Positions 1-9,621 of a DNA stretch of 64,000 nt are shown one piece after another (position 1 is the first letter of the stretch; the number at the start of each line of letters is the position of its first letter). The notes beneath the pieces are model-generated. The model did no database searches and was not told the origin of the DNA. It saw nothing but the letters and a program-made list of their open reading frames with translations. Both the position numbers and the translations under genes were made by a program. The DNA is from Myxococcaceae bacterium (GTDB lineage: Bacteria; Myxococcota; Myxococcia; Myxococcales; Myxococcaceae): assembly GCA_019694595.1 (NCBI GenBank), contig JAIBBQ010000009.1, forward strand, positions 1 through 64,000. Direction: 5' to 3'.

Positions 1-618
1 GTCCCAGCCGTCCTTCGACACTTGGAACGCCGCCGAGTGATGGCTCCCCGCGAAAAGGTCGACCCCCTCAACTTGCCCGCCGGAATGAGCGAAGACATTT
101 CTAAGTTCGTACGAAATGGCGAGGGGCCAGCCGAAGGTCGACCTCACCATCGGTATCAACCCCGCCGTGCTTTGCGCCTCCGCACGGCCACCCACGAAGT
201 GAGAGAGGAGCTGGATCGGCGGGGGTCGCTCCTTTTCCTTGTTGTTCGGTCCGGGCTTGGGAAGCAGGACGCGACCCACGAACTCAGTAATTCGGTCGGC
301 GATCGACCACTGAATCCCGAGGTACGCCTGCATCGAGATGAGCCGAAGGTGCTGGAACTTCACGGGCTGCCGCAGCACTGCCACCGAGCCGGAACCATCA
401 TCCATGTGCGTCTCGAGCCCTTCGAGGAGCGCTAGAGAGGCAGCCCTTGCCTCCAAAGCCTCTAGCAGGTCGTCGATTTCGTGCTGGAAGGCGAGAAGGA
501 GTTCCAACCCCTTCTGTGCCTCGCCAGGAATCCGATCCCCGCTGGTTGCCAGCGACCTTTCGCAGGCCTTCAGGGCGCCACGTGTCTCCTGAAGCCGTTC
601 AGCGAGCGACTTGGTCAT
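1..618 (-). CDS. HEPN-type RNase candidate (partial, 3' end beyond window)
   Basis: An open frame runs off the left edge; 206 residues are visible. The ATG at 618 overlaps the TGA of the STAND gene in an ATGA arrangement, so it is the last visible gene of the BREX operon. The protein is mostly helical. Residues 173-178 read RNVFAH, which fits the R-[polar]-xxx-H motif of HEPN RNases; a Tyr/Glu-rich helix stretch (ISYEL) precedes it, as is common there. HEPN proteins often act as toxin-like RNases in abortive defence, and pairing with a signal-sensing STAND ATPase would fit. The frame and motif are seen; the family call rests mainly on the motif and the context. Base composition is less GC-rich than the chromosome in region 3. 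Confidence 0.6.
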   Translation of the reverse strand, partial: MTKSLAERLQETRGALKACERSLATSGDRIPGEAQKGLELLLAFQHEIDDLLEALEARAASLALLEGLETHMDDGSGSVAVLRQPVKFQHLRLISMQAYLGIQWSIADRITEFVGRVLLPKPGPNNKEKERPPPIQLLSHFVGGRAEAQSTAGLIPMVRSTFGWPLAISYELRNVFAHSGGQVEGVDLFAGSHHSAAFQVSKDGWD

Positions 619-3600
619 TCACCGCGCTCCTCTCGGGCTTCTTCTTCTTGCTGGCGAAGCTCGGCATCCGCGACTGCCTTCTGCCAAGACCAGAATGGCA
701 ACAGAACGGGATCGCGTTCCTCATCCAGTTGTCGCTTCGCCAACTCAGCTGCGGCGACAAAGACAGCTGGAACCTCGCCAGGAGTGCCGTGCCAGCTCCT
801 TGAACGAGAGCCACCGAGTGCACTGCAGAGAGTCGATAGCTTGGTCGCGTGCAGCGGTGACGAGAGAGCTGCGCGCGCAATCACCCGCCACGGTGGGCCG
901 CCAATCGCGTAGGCGCCGGCGACTCGGCCTAGGCGCAGCAGATCGTCGACTGAGGTCGCGTCGCCGATCGCCCGAGCCACCTCAGAAGGCACCGCCCACC
1001 CCTCAGGATCGAGTTCGGCCAACAGCTGAGGCGCGTAGTAGCCGATCGAGCTCTGATCGTGCACAAGAGCGATCAAGTCTCGAACCGCAGCCAAGGTCTG
1101 AGGGTGATTAGACGCCGACGAATCGAGCTTGCGGACGTACCTGCTCAGCATCGAGTGAGTGCTCATCGCCCGGAAGGGCTCGCCCGAGCGCTCGCGCATC
1201 TCCTCCGTTCTTCGCATCTTCAGAGCGCCTAGCAGCCAGGGCACATCAGGATACGGGACGCGTTTGAATATCTCGCCGAGGCGCCACTCGACGCCATCGC
1301 CGATCTCGTCGAGGTCCGAAATCAAGATTGCCTGGTCCAACAACCACGCCCCGAGGTCCGCTGGGGGCTCAATCTCATCGCGCCTGGCCCCCCAAAATAC
1401 TGACTCCACGAGGGCGTCCAAGCCGCGACGCAACTGGTCACCACGAAGGGTCGTGACTACTTCCTGAAGCGCCGACCGAAGCGAATTCCACTCGAGGTCG
1501 AAGGTCCACGCCACAGCATGCAGGAACCCAGGACCAGACTGCGCTCGCAAGAACAACGGCAACTGCTGTCGCAGATATTGATGCTCGGCAGGCGAAATGA
1601 CCTCGCCTCGCGGTGGCGCGAAGAACTCCTCAAGGAGCCGAGCTCGTTGCTCATCTGAGCCGCACGCATCAACCAACCGTTGTGTCACCGCAAGGGACTC
1701 ATCCGGGGCAGCCCTTCGAAGCTGAGCAACCCAACTCCGAGCCATCACTGAAGCAAAGTACCGCTGAGTTTCGTCCCCACTGCCGAGCCCAATCGGCACA
1801 AACTCGCGAGCAGCAGAGCTGCTGGGACAAAGGGCACCCAACTGCCAACCAACACCCTGCAGTCGACCAATGTCGGTCCCCAAGAAGCGCTGTGCGCGAC
1901 GCACGAATTCTACGATCCGATCAGGGCCAGGTTCGCACGCCAGCGACGTCGCTTTCTCTGTTGTTCGGGCGTCCTTCTCGTCAATGCTGTCCCACGACGT
2001 AAGGGGCTCGAACTCAGCTGCGAGACTGTTTCGGGAGTAGAACTGCTCGAGGCGCTCAGCGACGGTCCGTATGACTTGGTCGGTATCGAAGCGGCGGTGC
2101 CAGTCCCAAAGGTCTCTGGCGCATGCCAACTCCTCCAGTGGCACGGGGTTCGCGCCAAGAACGCTTTCAGCCCATTCGAGCTCTTGGAGGACGGCGTCGC
2201 GATACGCCAATCCAATGTCATCGCTCAGCTGCCGGCGTGCCTGGGTGAGCGAGCGATGCGACTCTACGACTGCTGCCCACAGGAGCTGTTTGGTTCGGGT
2301 CGGAACACCCGAAGCCTCAATTGCCCCACGCGCACTGGCGTGCACGCGCTCGCGTCTCGCCCACGCAGGGTCCGACGGGTGAATGACCCACCTCTGGATC
2401 GTAAAGGTCCGGCCCTCGGATGAGATTCGCTCACGCTCGACACCGAGGACGGAGTGCAAGAGAGCCCTGAGCGCGGCCGCCGCACCAAGACCGAGGGGCA
2501 CCGCCACTGCCGCATCCAGATATTGCAGCGCCAGCGCCTCAGCCGCCTCATCGAACTCGCCCCAGAACTCCGGACCGCCCTGGATCGTGCGGTCCACCAT
2601 CTCGGCCGCTCGCTTGCCATCGTTTGGAAGCCCACGATTCCGGCGCTGGCCGATCTCCGCTTCGCTCTCGGTCAGTAGGCACAGCTCCTGGAGCACTGCC
2701 GCAATCGAGGCAGCCGAGTCCGCTCCCGCGGCCGCGTGGTAGACGCTCCACCCCAGCGCCAAGACAACATCGTCATGCCCTACTCGCCGGAGGTTGCCCA
2801 AGAACCCGGGCACTTCTTGAGCCTCGACTGCCGAGGTTCTGAGGCGCCGGCTCATGTCGACGACGTCAAGGGGGCGAACGTAGGCGACCTCATGCAGGAC
2901 CTCTGCGATCGCAACGCGGCCGACTGCGTTCGTGCTCGCCAATGCCGCCCTCAGGGGCTCGAAGAACGAGCTCAACAGATCGACAGTCCGACCGGATAGC
3001 CGGAGCAGCATCTCGGTTCGGGCAAGAGCGACGAGGATCTTGCTCCCGACTGCATTGAGACCGCCCTCTCGAACAGCGGACGCGATTGGCTGCGCCAGTT
3101 CCAGCGCTGCGATTGACGGTGCCAGTTGCCCTCCCCCTCGTGATGCCACCGCTAGCCAAGTCAGGAGCACGTGATCGCGCATCACGTCGGGCTTCAACTC
3201 GACAAGTCGTCGATTCGCCCCCCGCTCCGTAAGTGCTCGTCGCTCGATGAGCCTCGTGATCGAAGACAGCACGACCTCCCGCTCAAGTCCTGTCCCCTCA
3301 CCAACGAGGCGCACTGCTGCCTGATCGTCCCTATTGAACGGCGCGAGGAGAGCAACCCATCGAAGTACCGACGTCAGTTGCTCCGGAGGAAAGTCGGCCT
3401 GCTGACGGACTATCTCCTCCAGATACTCTGAGGCGAGCTGCTCCGAGTTCGTGGGAACAAGGTTGAGGTCTCCGCGTGTCTCGAGCAGGTGGACCGCCAG
3501 CGTTAGCCACACTGGGTGCGTCGAGAAGCGCGCCGCCAGTTCAGTCGAGAGACGCTCGAGTTCCTCCGGACGACCGGTCCTCAGAGGACCCGCGCGCAGA

Positions 3601-4592
3601 AGGTTCAGACTCATCTGCGCGGCATCCTCCCGTGACAAGGCCACGACCTCGTGGACCTCGCACCTCCGCTGCATTCGTGCGGAGCTCAGGAAACGCAGTA
3701 CTGGGTCCTTGGGAGACCTGACGGCAACGACGACCTTCCACTGTGAGGTCCGTCCTGTTCCAAGCTGTTCGGCGAGAACCTGCAGGAGGCCTTCGTCCTC
3801 CGGTTCGTCCACCAACAGAAGGGTCGGTCGCTCTGGGATGATGCCGGTGAACCAGCTGGCCGACCCGGTCATGGTCGCAGTGTTCGCCCAGAGCACCTGC
3901 CAGTGGCCCTGCGCTGAGAGTTCTTCACCGGCCTCCAGCAACAGTCGTGTCTTGCCGACACCACCGGGCCCATGCATCACCAGAAACAGCCTATCGGTCT
4001 TAGCGAACGTTCCGACCCTCGCGACATCCTCCTGTCTCCCGACAAACTCACTTAGGTCGCGCTGCAGAAACGGTTCATCAGCGACCAACCGACTTCGGAT
4101 CTCCGGGAGCGAGAGGAGTGCTCGGGTCGTGTTCTCGAAGAAAGCCCGCGAAACCTCCGGGTACGCGTCCAGCAAGGCGTCGAGGTTCGCTCGCTCCCAG
4201 TAACTGGCCTCCAGCCCGAGAGCCGCGAAGAGCGGTACGACTTCCGACTTCCACTTCTGATCCGACGTTGGGTTGAACTCGGCGTTGGTGACCAAACGCC
4301 AGTGCGTCACACCCCTCCACTGTTCGAATCGACTGTGGCCCGGCTCTCGGCACCTCTTGATGTTGGCCACCTCCTCCTTCGCGTCCGCAATCGCCTTCGA
4401 AGCGGACCCATCTTCATGATGCTTCGCCTGGTAGACGAGAAGTCCGTCTCCGGAACGCGCATCCTGTCCCCCGTCCCGGCCCCGCCGTCCAAACAGCACA
4501 GCTCTGGGGTCCTTGAAGAAGACCAAGGTCGTGGCGAGTGCTTCGAACGTGGCTCCACTCCGAATGAGCCCCCAATTGCGATCGGCACTCAT
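615..4592 (-). CDS. Mrr-like nuclease fused to STAND NTPase (Avs-like defence protein)
   Basis: A 1,325-residue protein. The N-terminus resembles an Mrr/PD-(D/E)XK restriction nuclease: E17, a GRDGGQD block ending at D44, and YQAKHH with Q55-x-K57. A STAND-type P-loop NTPase follows, with Walker A GPGGVGKT at 208-215 and Walker B LLLVDE at 258-263. The remaining roughly 900 residues are Leu/Ala-rich helical repeats, the usual sensor region of such proteins. The architecture (nuclease, STAND, helical repeats) is that of Avs-type antiviral ATPases, which bind phage proteins and then degrade DNA. The ATG at 4592 overlaps the brxHI stop (ATGA), so it is probably translated with BREX. The trigger is unknown, and assignment to a numbered Avs family is not possible by eye. 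Confidence 0.85.
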   Translation of the reverse strand: MSADRNWGLIRSGATFEALATTLVFFKDPRAVLFGRRGRDGGQDARSGDGLLVYQAKHHEDGSASKAIADAKEEVANIKRCREPGHSRFEQWRGVTHWRLVTNAEFNPTSDQKWKSEVVPLFAALGLEASYWERANLDALLDAYPEVSRAFFENTTRALLSLPEIRSRLVADEPFLQRDLSEFVGRQEDVARVGTFAKTDRLFLVMHGPGGVGKTRLLLEAGEELSAQGHWQVLWANTATMTGSASWFTGIIPERPTLLLVDEPEDEGLLQVLAEQLGTGRTSQWKVVVAVRSPKDPVLRFLSSARMQRRCEVHEVVALSREDAAQMSLNLLRAGPLRTGRPEELERLSTELAARFSTHPVWLTLAVHLLETRGDLNLVPTNSEQLASEYLEEIVRQQADFPPEQLTSVLRWVALLAPFNRDDQAAVRLVGEGTGLEREVVLSSITRLIERRALTERGANRRLVELKPDVMRDHVLLTWLAVASRGGGQLAPSIAALELAQPIASAVREGGLNAVGSKILVALARTEMLLRLSGRTVDLLSSFFEPLRAALASTNAVGRVAIAEVLHEVAYVRPLDVVDMSRRLRTSAVEAQEVPGFLGNLRRVGHDDVVLALGWSVYHAAAGADSAASIAAVLQELCLLTESEAEIGQRRNRGLPNDGKRAAEMVDRTIQGGPEFWGEFDEAAEALALQYLDAAVAVPLGLGAAAALRALLHSVLGVERERISSEGRTFTIQRWVIHPSDPAWARRERVHASARGAIEASGVPTRTKQLLWAAVVESHRSLTQARRQLSDDIGLAYRDAVLQELEWAESVLGANPVPLEELACARDLWDWHRRFDTDQVIRTVAERLEQFYSRNSLAAEFEPLTSWDSIDEKDARTTEKATSLACEPGPDRIVEFVRRAQRFLGTDIGRLQGVGWQLGALCPSSSAAREFVPIGLGSGDETQRYFASVMARSWVAQLRRAAPDESLAVTQRLVDACGSDEQRARLLEEFFAPPRGEVISPAEHQYLRQQLPLFLRAQSGPGFLHAVAWTFDLEWNSLRSALQEVVTTLRGDQLRRGLDALVESVFWGARRDEIEPPADLGAWLLDQAILISDLDEIGDGVEWRLGEIFKRVPYPDVPWLLGALKMRRTEEMRERSGEPFRAMSTHSMLSRYVRKLDSSASNHPQTLAAVRDLIALVHDQSSIGYYAPQLLAELDPEGWAVPSEVARAIGDATSVDDLLRLGRVAGAYAIGGPPWRVIARAALSSPLHATKLSTLCSALGGSRSRSWHGTPGEVPAVFVAAAELAKRQLDEERDPVLLPFWSWQKAVADAELRQQEEEAREERGE

Positions 4593-7345
4593 GCAGCTCC
4601 CTCTGGGAGTTCAGGTTGGCGTTCCTGCTCAAGCGAGGCGAGACGTTGGTGCAGCACGAGCAAGATCTCAGCGTCCAGGGCGGCGTAACGCATCTGGTCG
4701 GCGTCGAGAGGTCGTCTGCTCCAGTCGGACGTCTGCTCCGACTTGTCGAGAGACAGCCCGAGCTCGCGCTCGCTGACCATCGCGAGGCTGTGTCCCCCGA
4801 GGACGTCTTTCCCGCGAAGTCGCCGCGACGCCTCCATCGTGTCGAACACGCCCGCGATGTCGATCCCAGCCTGAGCCAGAACGCGTCGCTCGAACCTCGC
4901 GTTGTGAATCACCTTGGTCGGCACAGGCTTCCCGAAGACAGCCTGGAGCGGAAGCAGGTCACCCACTGCAAACGGGTCGATGATGAAGGTCCGCTCCGGG
5001 GTCGCGACCTGCACGAGACACAGCGTTCCGAAGTCGCGGGCCGTCTCAACGTCGAGTCCCAGCACCTGGGCTTCAGCCAGCTTCTCGCAGACCAAGCGCA
5101 ACGCAGCCGGGGTCGCTACCCACTCGATCGTGTTCTTCGGTGTCGCGGCCCCCTTCGGCGAGGGGGCGAGCGGAATCGAGACGACCCCACCAAGCTCGTC
5201 TGAGAGCCGAGCACCAGCGGGCGCCTGGCTGAGGCGAATTCCACCGACCATGGCGGTCCCGAGGAACGCCAACGTCCCCGCGTGGTCGAGCAACTTCTCA
5301 GCAAGGAGGCGGTCCTCCGCGTCTTCGGGAAGGCAGGGCTGGAACTTACTCACCATCCCTCGAGCCATGTTCCGAGCGGCGTCTGCCGCGACCTGGCTCC
5401 AGTCGAGCCCCGCCAGTCCGGCGATGGCCTCCTTCGCAACGAGCCCCGTGATGTCCTTGCACTTCACCGACAGGTTGCCGGCGACCCAACGCTTCCCAGT
5501 CTTCGACTCCAGGCCCGCAGCGAGCAAGCGGTTCACCGCCCCGCCGGCGAAGGTGTGCCACTGCACGCCGTCGCTCTGCTCCTCGAGGGGCGACGTGCCC
5601 TCCTCCTCGAGCAACGGTGCGTACGAATCACGAAGCGCCTCGAGCTCGAGAAGCGCAGGCCTCGAGAGCCAGTTCACTTCCTCGCCCGAGTGCAGCAGCA
5701 CGTCCTGCATGGCCTTGCAGAGCTTCGTCGACAGCGTCCCCGCCAGACCGAGCCAATTGGGCACTCGTCCGCTGGTGGTCGGCTTCACGTAGGCGACGCC
5801 CTTCGACCAGTCGACCTGCCCTACCTCCCAGGGCCGTCCGCCGAGACGGAAGCAAAGCCGCCCCTGCCGGTGATCGTGCATGGACACGAAAACCGACTGC
5901 ACGTACCCAACGTCTTCCTTCCCGTAGACGACGCGCAACGCCGGCGGCGCGGTGAAGACCGCATAGAGCTCGAAGAAGTTCTTCTTCCCGTAGAGCTTCT
6001 CGCCGCGGCGGCCCAGCGAGAGGAGCCCATCCGCCTCGTAGAGGATCTCTCGCTCGAGCATCGTCTGGACGAGCTGCTGCAGACGGTCCTCGCCGATACC
6101 CGAGAACGGGTACGCAGCCTCGATCCAGGGCAGCAGCCGGTGCCGGGAGAGCCCTCCCTCCTGAAGCACCAGCGCCATCACCTGATGCGCGAGCACATGC
6201 ATCGCATGCGCGGCAGGCGTCACGTCCTCGACCCACCCCGCCTGTGCGAGGCGGAGCAACGCCACCGCCTGCAGCAGCGATTCGGAGGTCAGACAGAAGA
6301 AGGTGCAGTTCGCCCGGGTGTTTGCGCGTCGCCCTGTGCGTCCCATCCGCTGAAGGAAAGACGCAACCGTCGTGGGGGCGTCGAGTTGAATGACCTGGTC
6401 GAGGTCACCAACGTCGATGCCGAGCTCCATCGTCGACGTCGCGATGATGGCGGTGTTCTGTCCCTGTGCGAACCGTTCCTCAGCGAGCGCTCGGTCAGCG
6501 CGGCTCACAGAGCTGTGGTGAATGAAGACCTCGACACCGCTGCCCTCGAGCGCCTGCGCGACCTTCTCGGCACGGGACCGGCTCTCGACGAACACCAGGC
6601 TCTTCTTGCCGCGAGCGAGCTGCCCGATGCCCCGGGCCGCGTCATCGACGTCCGAGCACAGCTCGATCTTGAGATCGCGCTGCGCGGGAGGACGTGGCGG
6701 GTCAACCAAGCGGAACGGCCGAGTGCTGGAGCCCTGAAGCCACTCGCCGATGACCTTCGGATTGCCAACGGTCGCCGAGAGACCGATGCGCTGAACATCG
6801 CGACCACAGAACTGCTGAAGCCGCTCAAGCAAGGCGGACAGGTGAGCGCCTCGGTCGTCCGCCGCGAACGCGTGAACCTCGTCGATGATGACCATCGAGA
6901 GCCCGCCGAAGAGCGCCTTCGCGTCTGTCCGCTCGCTGATCATCATGACTTCCAACGACTCGGGCGTGGTCATCAGGATGTGTGCAGGCGACTTACGGAA
7001 GCTGCTCTTCTTCGAGTCGCTCACGTCTCCGTGCCACTTGAAGACCTCGAGGCCCACCATGCGGGCGTACGAGCGAAGGCGCTCCTCCTGGTTGTTCAGC
7101 AGCGCGCGGATTGGGCAGATGTAGAGAACGGAGACCGGCTTGAGTTCCTCAGTCAGGATCCGCGAGAGGACCGGGAAGATCGCAGCCTCGGTCTTGCCGC
7201 CAGCCGTGGGCGCGAGGACGACCGCGTTGGCGCCATCAAGAACCGCGTCGATGGTCAACTCCTGCACGGGCCTCAGCGACCTCCATCCGAGGTCGTGGAC
7301 GATGGCGTGCTGAAGGTGCGGGTGAAGTCGATCGATTCCCGCCAT
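4589..7345 (-). CDS. brxHI: BREX type 2 Lhr-like helicase BrxHI with C-terminal DEDDy exonuclease domain
   Basis: A 918-residue superfamily 2 helicase. Walker A APTAGGKT is at 45-52, the DEVH box lies in MVIIDEVH, and motif VI reads QRMGRTGRR; the long region after the helicase core is Lhr-like. Residues about 733-905 form a DnaQ/RNase D-type 3'-5' exonuclease domain: D755-x-E757 (exo I), IHNARFE at 803-809 (exo II, Glu809 where Asp is usual) and YAALD with Y877 and D881 (exo III). BrxHI is the last gene of canonical BREX-2 clusters. The ATG lies 3 bp after the brxD stop. Whether the exonuclease is standard in this family cannot be settled here; the domain itself is clear. Confidence 0.92.
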   Translation of the reverse strand: MAGIDRLHPHLQHAIVHDLGWRSLRPVQELTIDAVLDGANAVVLAPTAGGKTEAAIFPVLSRILTEELKPVSVLYICPIRALLNNQEERLRSYARMVGLEVFKWHGDVSDSKKSSFRKSPAHILMTTPESLEVMMISERTDAKALFGGLSMVIIDEVHAFAADDRGAHLSALLERLQQFCGRDVQRIGLSATVGNPKVIGEWLQGSSTRPFRLVDPPRPPAQRDLKIELCSDVDDAARGIGQLARGKKSLVFVESRSRAEKVAQALEGSGVEVFIHHSSVSRADRALAEERFAQGQNTAIIATSTMELGIDVGDLDQVIQLDAPTTVASFLQRMGRTGRRANTRANCTFFCLTSESLLQAVALLRLAQAGWVEDVTPAAHAMHVLAHQVMALVLQEGGLSRHRLLPWIEAAYPFSGIGEDRLQQLVQTMLEREILYEADGLLSLGRRGEKLYGKKNFFELYAVFTAPPALRVVYGKEDVGYVQSVFVSMHDHRQGRLCFRLGGRPWEVGQVDWSKGVAYVKPTTSGRVPNWLGLAGTLSTKLCKAMQDVLLHSGEEVNWLSRPALLELEALRDSYAPLLEEEGTSPLEEQSDGVQWHTFAGGAVNRLLAAGLESKTGKRWVAGNLSVKCKDITGLVAKEAIAGLAGLDWSQVAADAARNMARGMVSKFQPCLPEDAEDRLLAEKLLDHAGTLAFLGTAMVGGIRLSQAPAGARLSDELGGVVSIPLAPSPKGAATPKNTIEWVATPAALRLVCEKLAEAQVLGLDVETARDFGTLCLVQVATPERTFIIDPFAVGDLLPLQAVFGKPVPTKVIHNARFERRVLAQAGIDIAGVFDTMEASRRLRGKDVLGGHSLAMVSERELGLSLDKSEQTSDWSRRPLDADQMRYAALDAEILLVLHQRLASLEQERQPELPEGAA

Positions 7346-7348
7346 CGG

Positions 7349-8683
7349 CTAGCCGTCCAAGCGCTTCGTTGTGGGCTTCGGAGACTCCTCCGCTTCGACG
7401 TCTGGCGCTCGCCCACTGCGGACAGCAACTTCCTCGTCGGTCAGCTTCGACTCATCCAGCTCGAGCTTGTAGTGCGTCAACGGGTCGTAGTCAGCGTGGA
7501 GGTCTACCCGGTCCATCACGTCGATCAGTTCGCGTAGGAACAGGCGCGGAGCAAGTGAGACCTTGCCTCCGAACCCAGTGGTCACCTGGTTGACCAGCGC
7601 TGTCAGGAACTGATCGTTGACCCTCGAAGCCACCCGCTCGGCGTTCTTCGCTGGGTAGAGATCGCGGATCCGACGCCCAACGGTGAGGAGGCGGTCCTCG
7701 TTGAAAGCGTGCAACCGCACCTGCGTGGCCCGGAGGTTGTCGAAGCGCGCGTCCTCCGTGAAGTTCACCTGCACGCGCTGGTAGAGCGGAGCGAGCGCCT
7801 TGAGCCCCTTGTATCCCTCGTAGAAGTCGCGGGTTCCCGTCACCACCAGGTAGAGCCCGGGCAGTTCGTCCTTCGCCAGCATGTCCATCAGCTGCCGTAG
7901 GGCATTCAGCGATTTCTCGCGCGTCTGAGCGTTCATGCGCTGAATCGTCTCAACCTCATCGAGCACGACGACGAGGCCCTGGTACCCAGACTGCCTCAGG
8001 AGTTGCAGGAGTCCCGCGAGGAACGTGAGCGAGGCCTGCCCGTCGATCTTGCCCTTGGTCCCGGCCTCCTTAAGCACCGAGCGATCGGTGTGCGGCTGTC
8101 CAGCAAGCCAGGCGAGAAGCCCCTGCGCAGTCGCGAAGTCGCTGTCGTGAGTCGCTCGGTGGTACGCGCGGAGCACTTGCGCGAAGGCTGGGTTGCGCCT
8201 CGACAGGTCTGCCAGCTTGTCCTCGAGGCGTTGCTCGGTCGCATCGGCAAAACCTGGGTCGTCTTCCTTGATCCCGCGGAGCCGCGTGACCTCATCGCCG
8301 ATTTGGTACAGCCAGCCCTCAATGATGGCTTGGAAGGCATTGGGCCCGTCGGCCGCAGTTTCCAACCTTTCAATCAGGCGCCGGTAGATCGTCTCAAGGT
8401 GATGCAGCGGCGTGTCGTTGATCGAGATCTGAACTTCCGAAGTGGCGAAACGACGTTGGCGCGCCTTTGCACAGAGGTATCTGGCAGCGAACGTCTTGCC
8501 GGTACCGTACTCGCCGCGAATCCACTTCGCCTGGCCCTTCCCCGTCGCAACGAAGTCGAGATCCTCGTTCACGGCCTCGACCAGCGGATCGAGCCCAGTT
8601 GCGAAGTGCTCCAGGCCCCGCGCCGGGACGGTGCCACTCCGCAAGGCGTTCACGATGGCAGTTGAGTCAGCAACGGAGGCCAT
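7349..8683 (-). CDS. brxD: BREX ATP-binding protein BrxD
   Basis: A 444-residue P-loop ATPase. Walker A GEYGTGKT is at 57-64 and Walker B is GLVVVLDEVE; this is the pattern of the BrxC/BrxD (DUF2791) ATPases. It lies between the winged-helix gene and brxHI, the position expected in BREX type 2. The start ATG shares one base with the preceding stop (TGATG). BrxD is required in BREX-2 and is thought to act with PglY, but its exact role is unknown. Family and context agree, so the call is firm. Confidence 0.92.
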   Translation of the reverse strand: MASVADSTAIVNALRSGTVPARGLEHFATGLDPLVEAVNEDLDFVATGKGQAKWIRGEYGTGKTFAARYLCAKARQRRFATSEVQISINDTPLHHLETIYRRLIERLETAADGPNAFQAIIEGWLYQIGDEVTRLRGIKEDDPGFADATEQRLEDKLADLSRRNPAFAQVLRAYHRATHDSDFATAQGLLAWLAGQPHTDRSVLKEAGTKGKIDGQASLTFLAGLLQLLRQSGYQGLVVVLDEVETIQRMNAQTREKSLNALRQLMDMLAKDELPGLYLVVTGTRDFYEGYKGLKALAPLYQRVQVNFTEDARFDNLRATQVRLHAFNEDRLLTVGRRIRDLYPAKNAERVASRVNDQFLTALVNQVTTGFGGKVSLAPRLFLRELIDVMDRVDLHADYDPLTHYKLELDESKLTDEEVAVRSGRAPDVEAEESPKPTTKRLDG

Positions 8684-9621
8684 CAGTGCGACTCCTTCTT
8701 CATGACGAAGCGAAACTGGGTCTCGCCGTCGAGAAGTACTTCCGCCACGAACAACTCCAACCCGAGAGCGTGGAGCTTCCGGCGCAGTGTTCGCATCATT
8801 CCACCGATACGCCCCACGGGCCTGCCGAGTCGTTCAGCAAGATCAGTCGAGCGGCAGGATCCGACTCTCGCCAACACCCGGAGGGCGAACAGCTCCTCGG
8901 TATGAAGGGCATCAATGAGACCGGATGGAATGCCAAGCGCCGGGTCGTCGCCCGCGTCGAGCAACTCGTCCATGGCGCGAACCTTTCGCGTCAGAACATC
9001 TTCAGGATCGGGGCGTCTCTGTTCGCGATCGACGCGTTGAGAGGCTCCGCGCTGAGGCGTGCCCAAATAGAGCCGACCATCAGGTGTCTTGACGACCCCG
9101 CTGTCTTTCTCCTGGACCAGTCTCGAGAAATACACCTTCAGTGTGTTCCACTTCAGAGTCGGGAGTCGCTCTCTGAGCTGCTGCAGCAGTTCGGAATACG
9201 GCGTCGCGGTCTTCTCGTCTCGCCCCATCGCCTCCAAGAGAGCCGCCCGAACCTGAAGCTGAATCGGAGCGGGTCCGGTGACCGCGTCGTAAGGGCTGTA
9301 GTTCTCCTGCGGAAAGGGCTTCCGCCGTGGGTCTCTCTCTGGCTGGGTGAGTTCGTCTGCCAACGACTCTTGCTGATGCGCGCGTGAGACTTCTGTTGTG
9401 TTCAGCAGGTAGTAGCCGTGGCTTCCCGGCACTTTCGCGATGACGGGGCTCAATTCACGAACCATTGCAGAGAGGGTCGCCGGAATTGTGTCCTCCGCGT
9501 GGCCCTCGCTCAGCATCGGTTTGAGCTGCGCTGCCAGCGTGACGCCGAGCACCGCCTTGGCAGGGTCCGGCGCCAAGAGCCGAGGGAGCAACCGGGCCAA
9601 GTGGTCTCTCAACTTCGCCAT
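8683..9621 (-). CDS. Three-module winged-helix protein inserted between pglZ and brxD
   Basis: A 312-residue protein not in the canonical six-gene BREX-2 set. The ATG at 9621 shares one base with the pglZ stop; a longer frame exists upstream but would lie inside pglZ, so it was not used. Three helix-turn-helix-like modules can be seen, about residues 1-80, 120-185 and 239-312, each ending in a hydrophobic strand (GYYLL, GRLYL, FRFVM). The last module aligns without gaps to PglZ 784-856 with 31 of about 70 identities by hand count, including the shared LRR, GL-LF and DGET blocks. It may bind DNA or bridge PglZ to the complex. The function is inferred; the homology is seen. Confidence 0.8.
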   Translation of the reverse strand: MAKLRDHLARLLPRLLAPDPAKAVLGVTLAAQLKPMLSEGHAEDTIPATLSAMVRELSPVIAKVPGSHGYYLLNTTEVSRAHQQESLADELTQPERDPRRKPFPQENYSPYDAVTGPAPIQLQVRAALLEAMGRDEKTATPYSELLQQLRERLPTLKWNTLKVYFSRLVQEKDSGVVKTPDGRLYLGTPQRGASQRVDREQRRPDPEDVLTRKVRAMDELLDAGDDPALGIPSGLIDALHTEELFALRVLARVGSCRSTDLAERLGRPVGRIGGMMRTLRRKLHALGLELFVAEVLLDGETQFRFVMKKESH

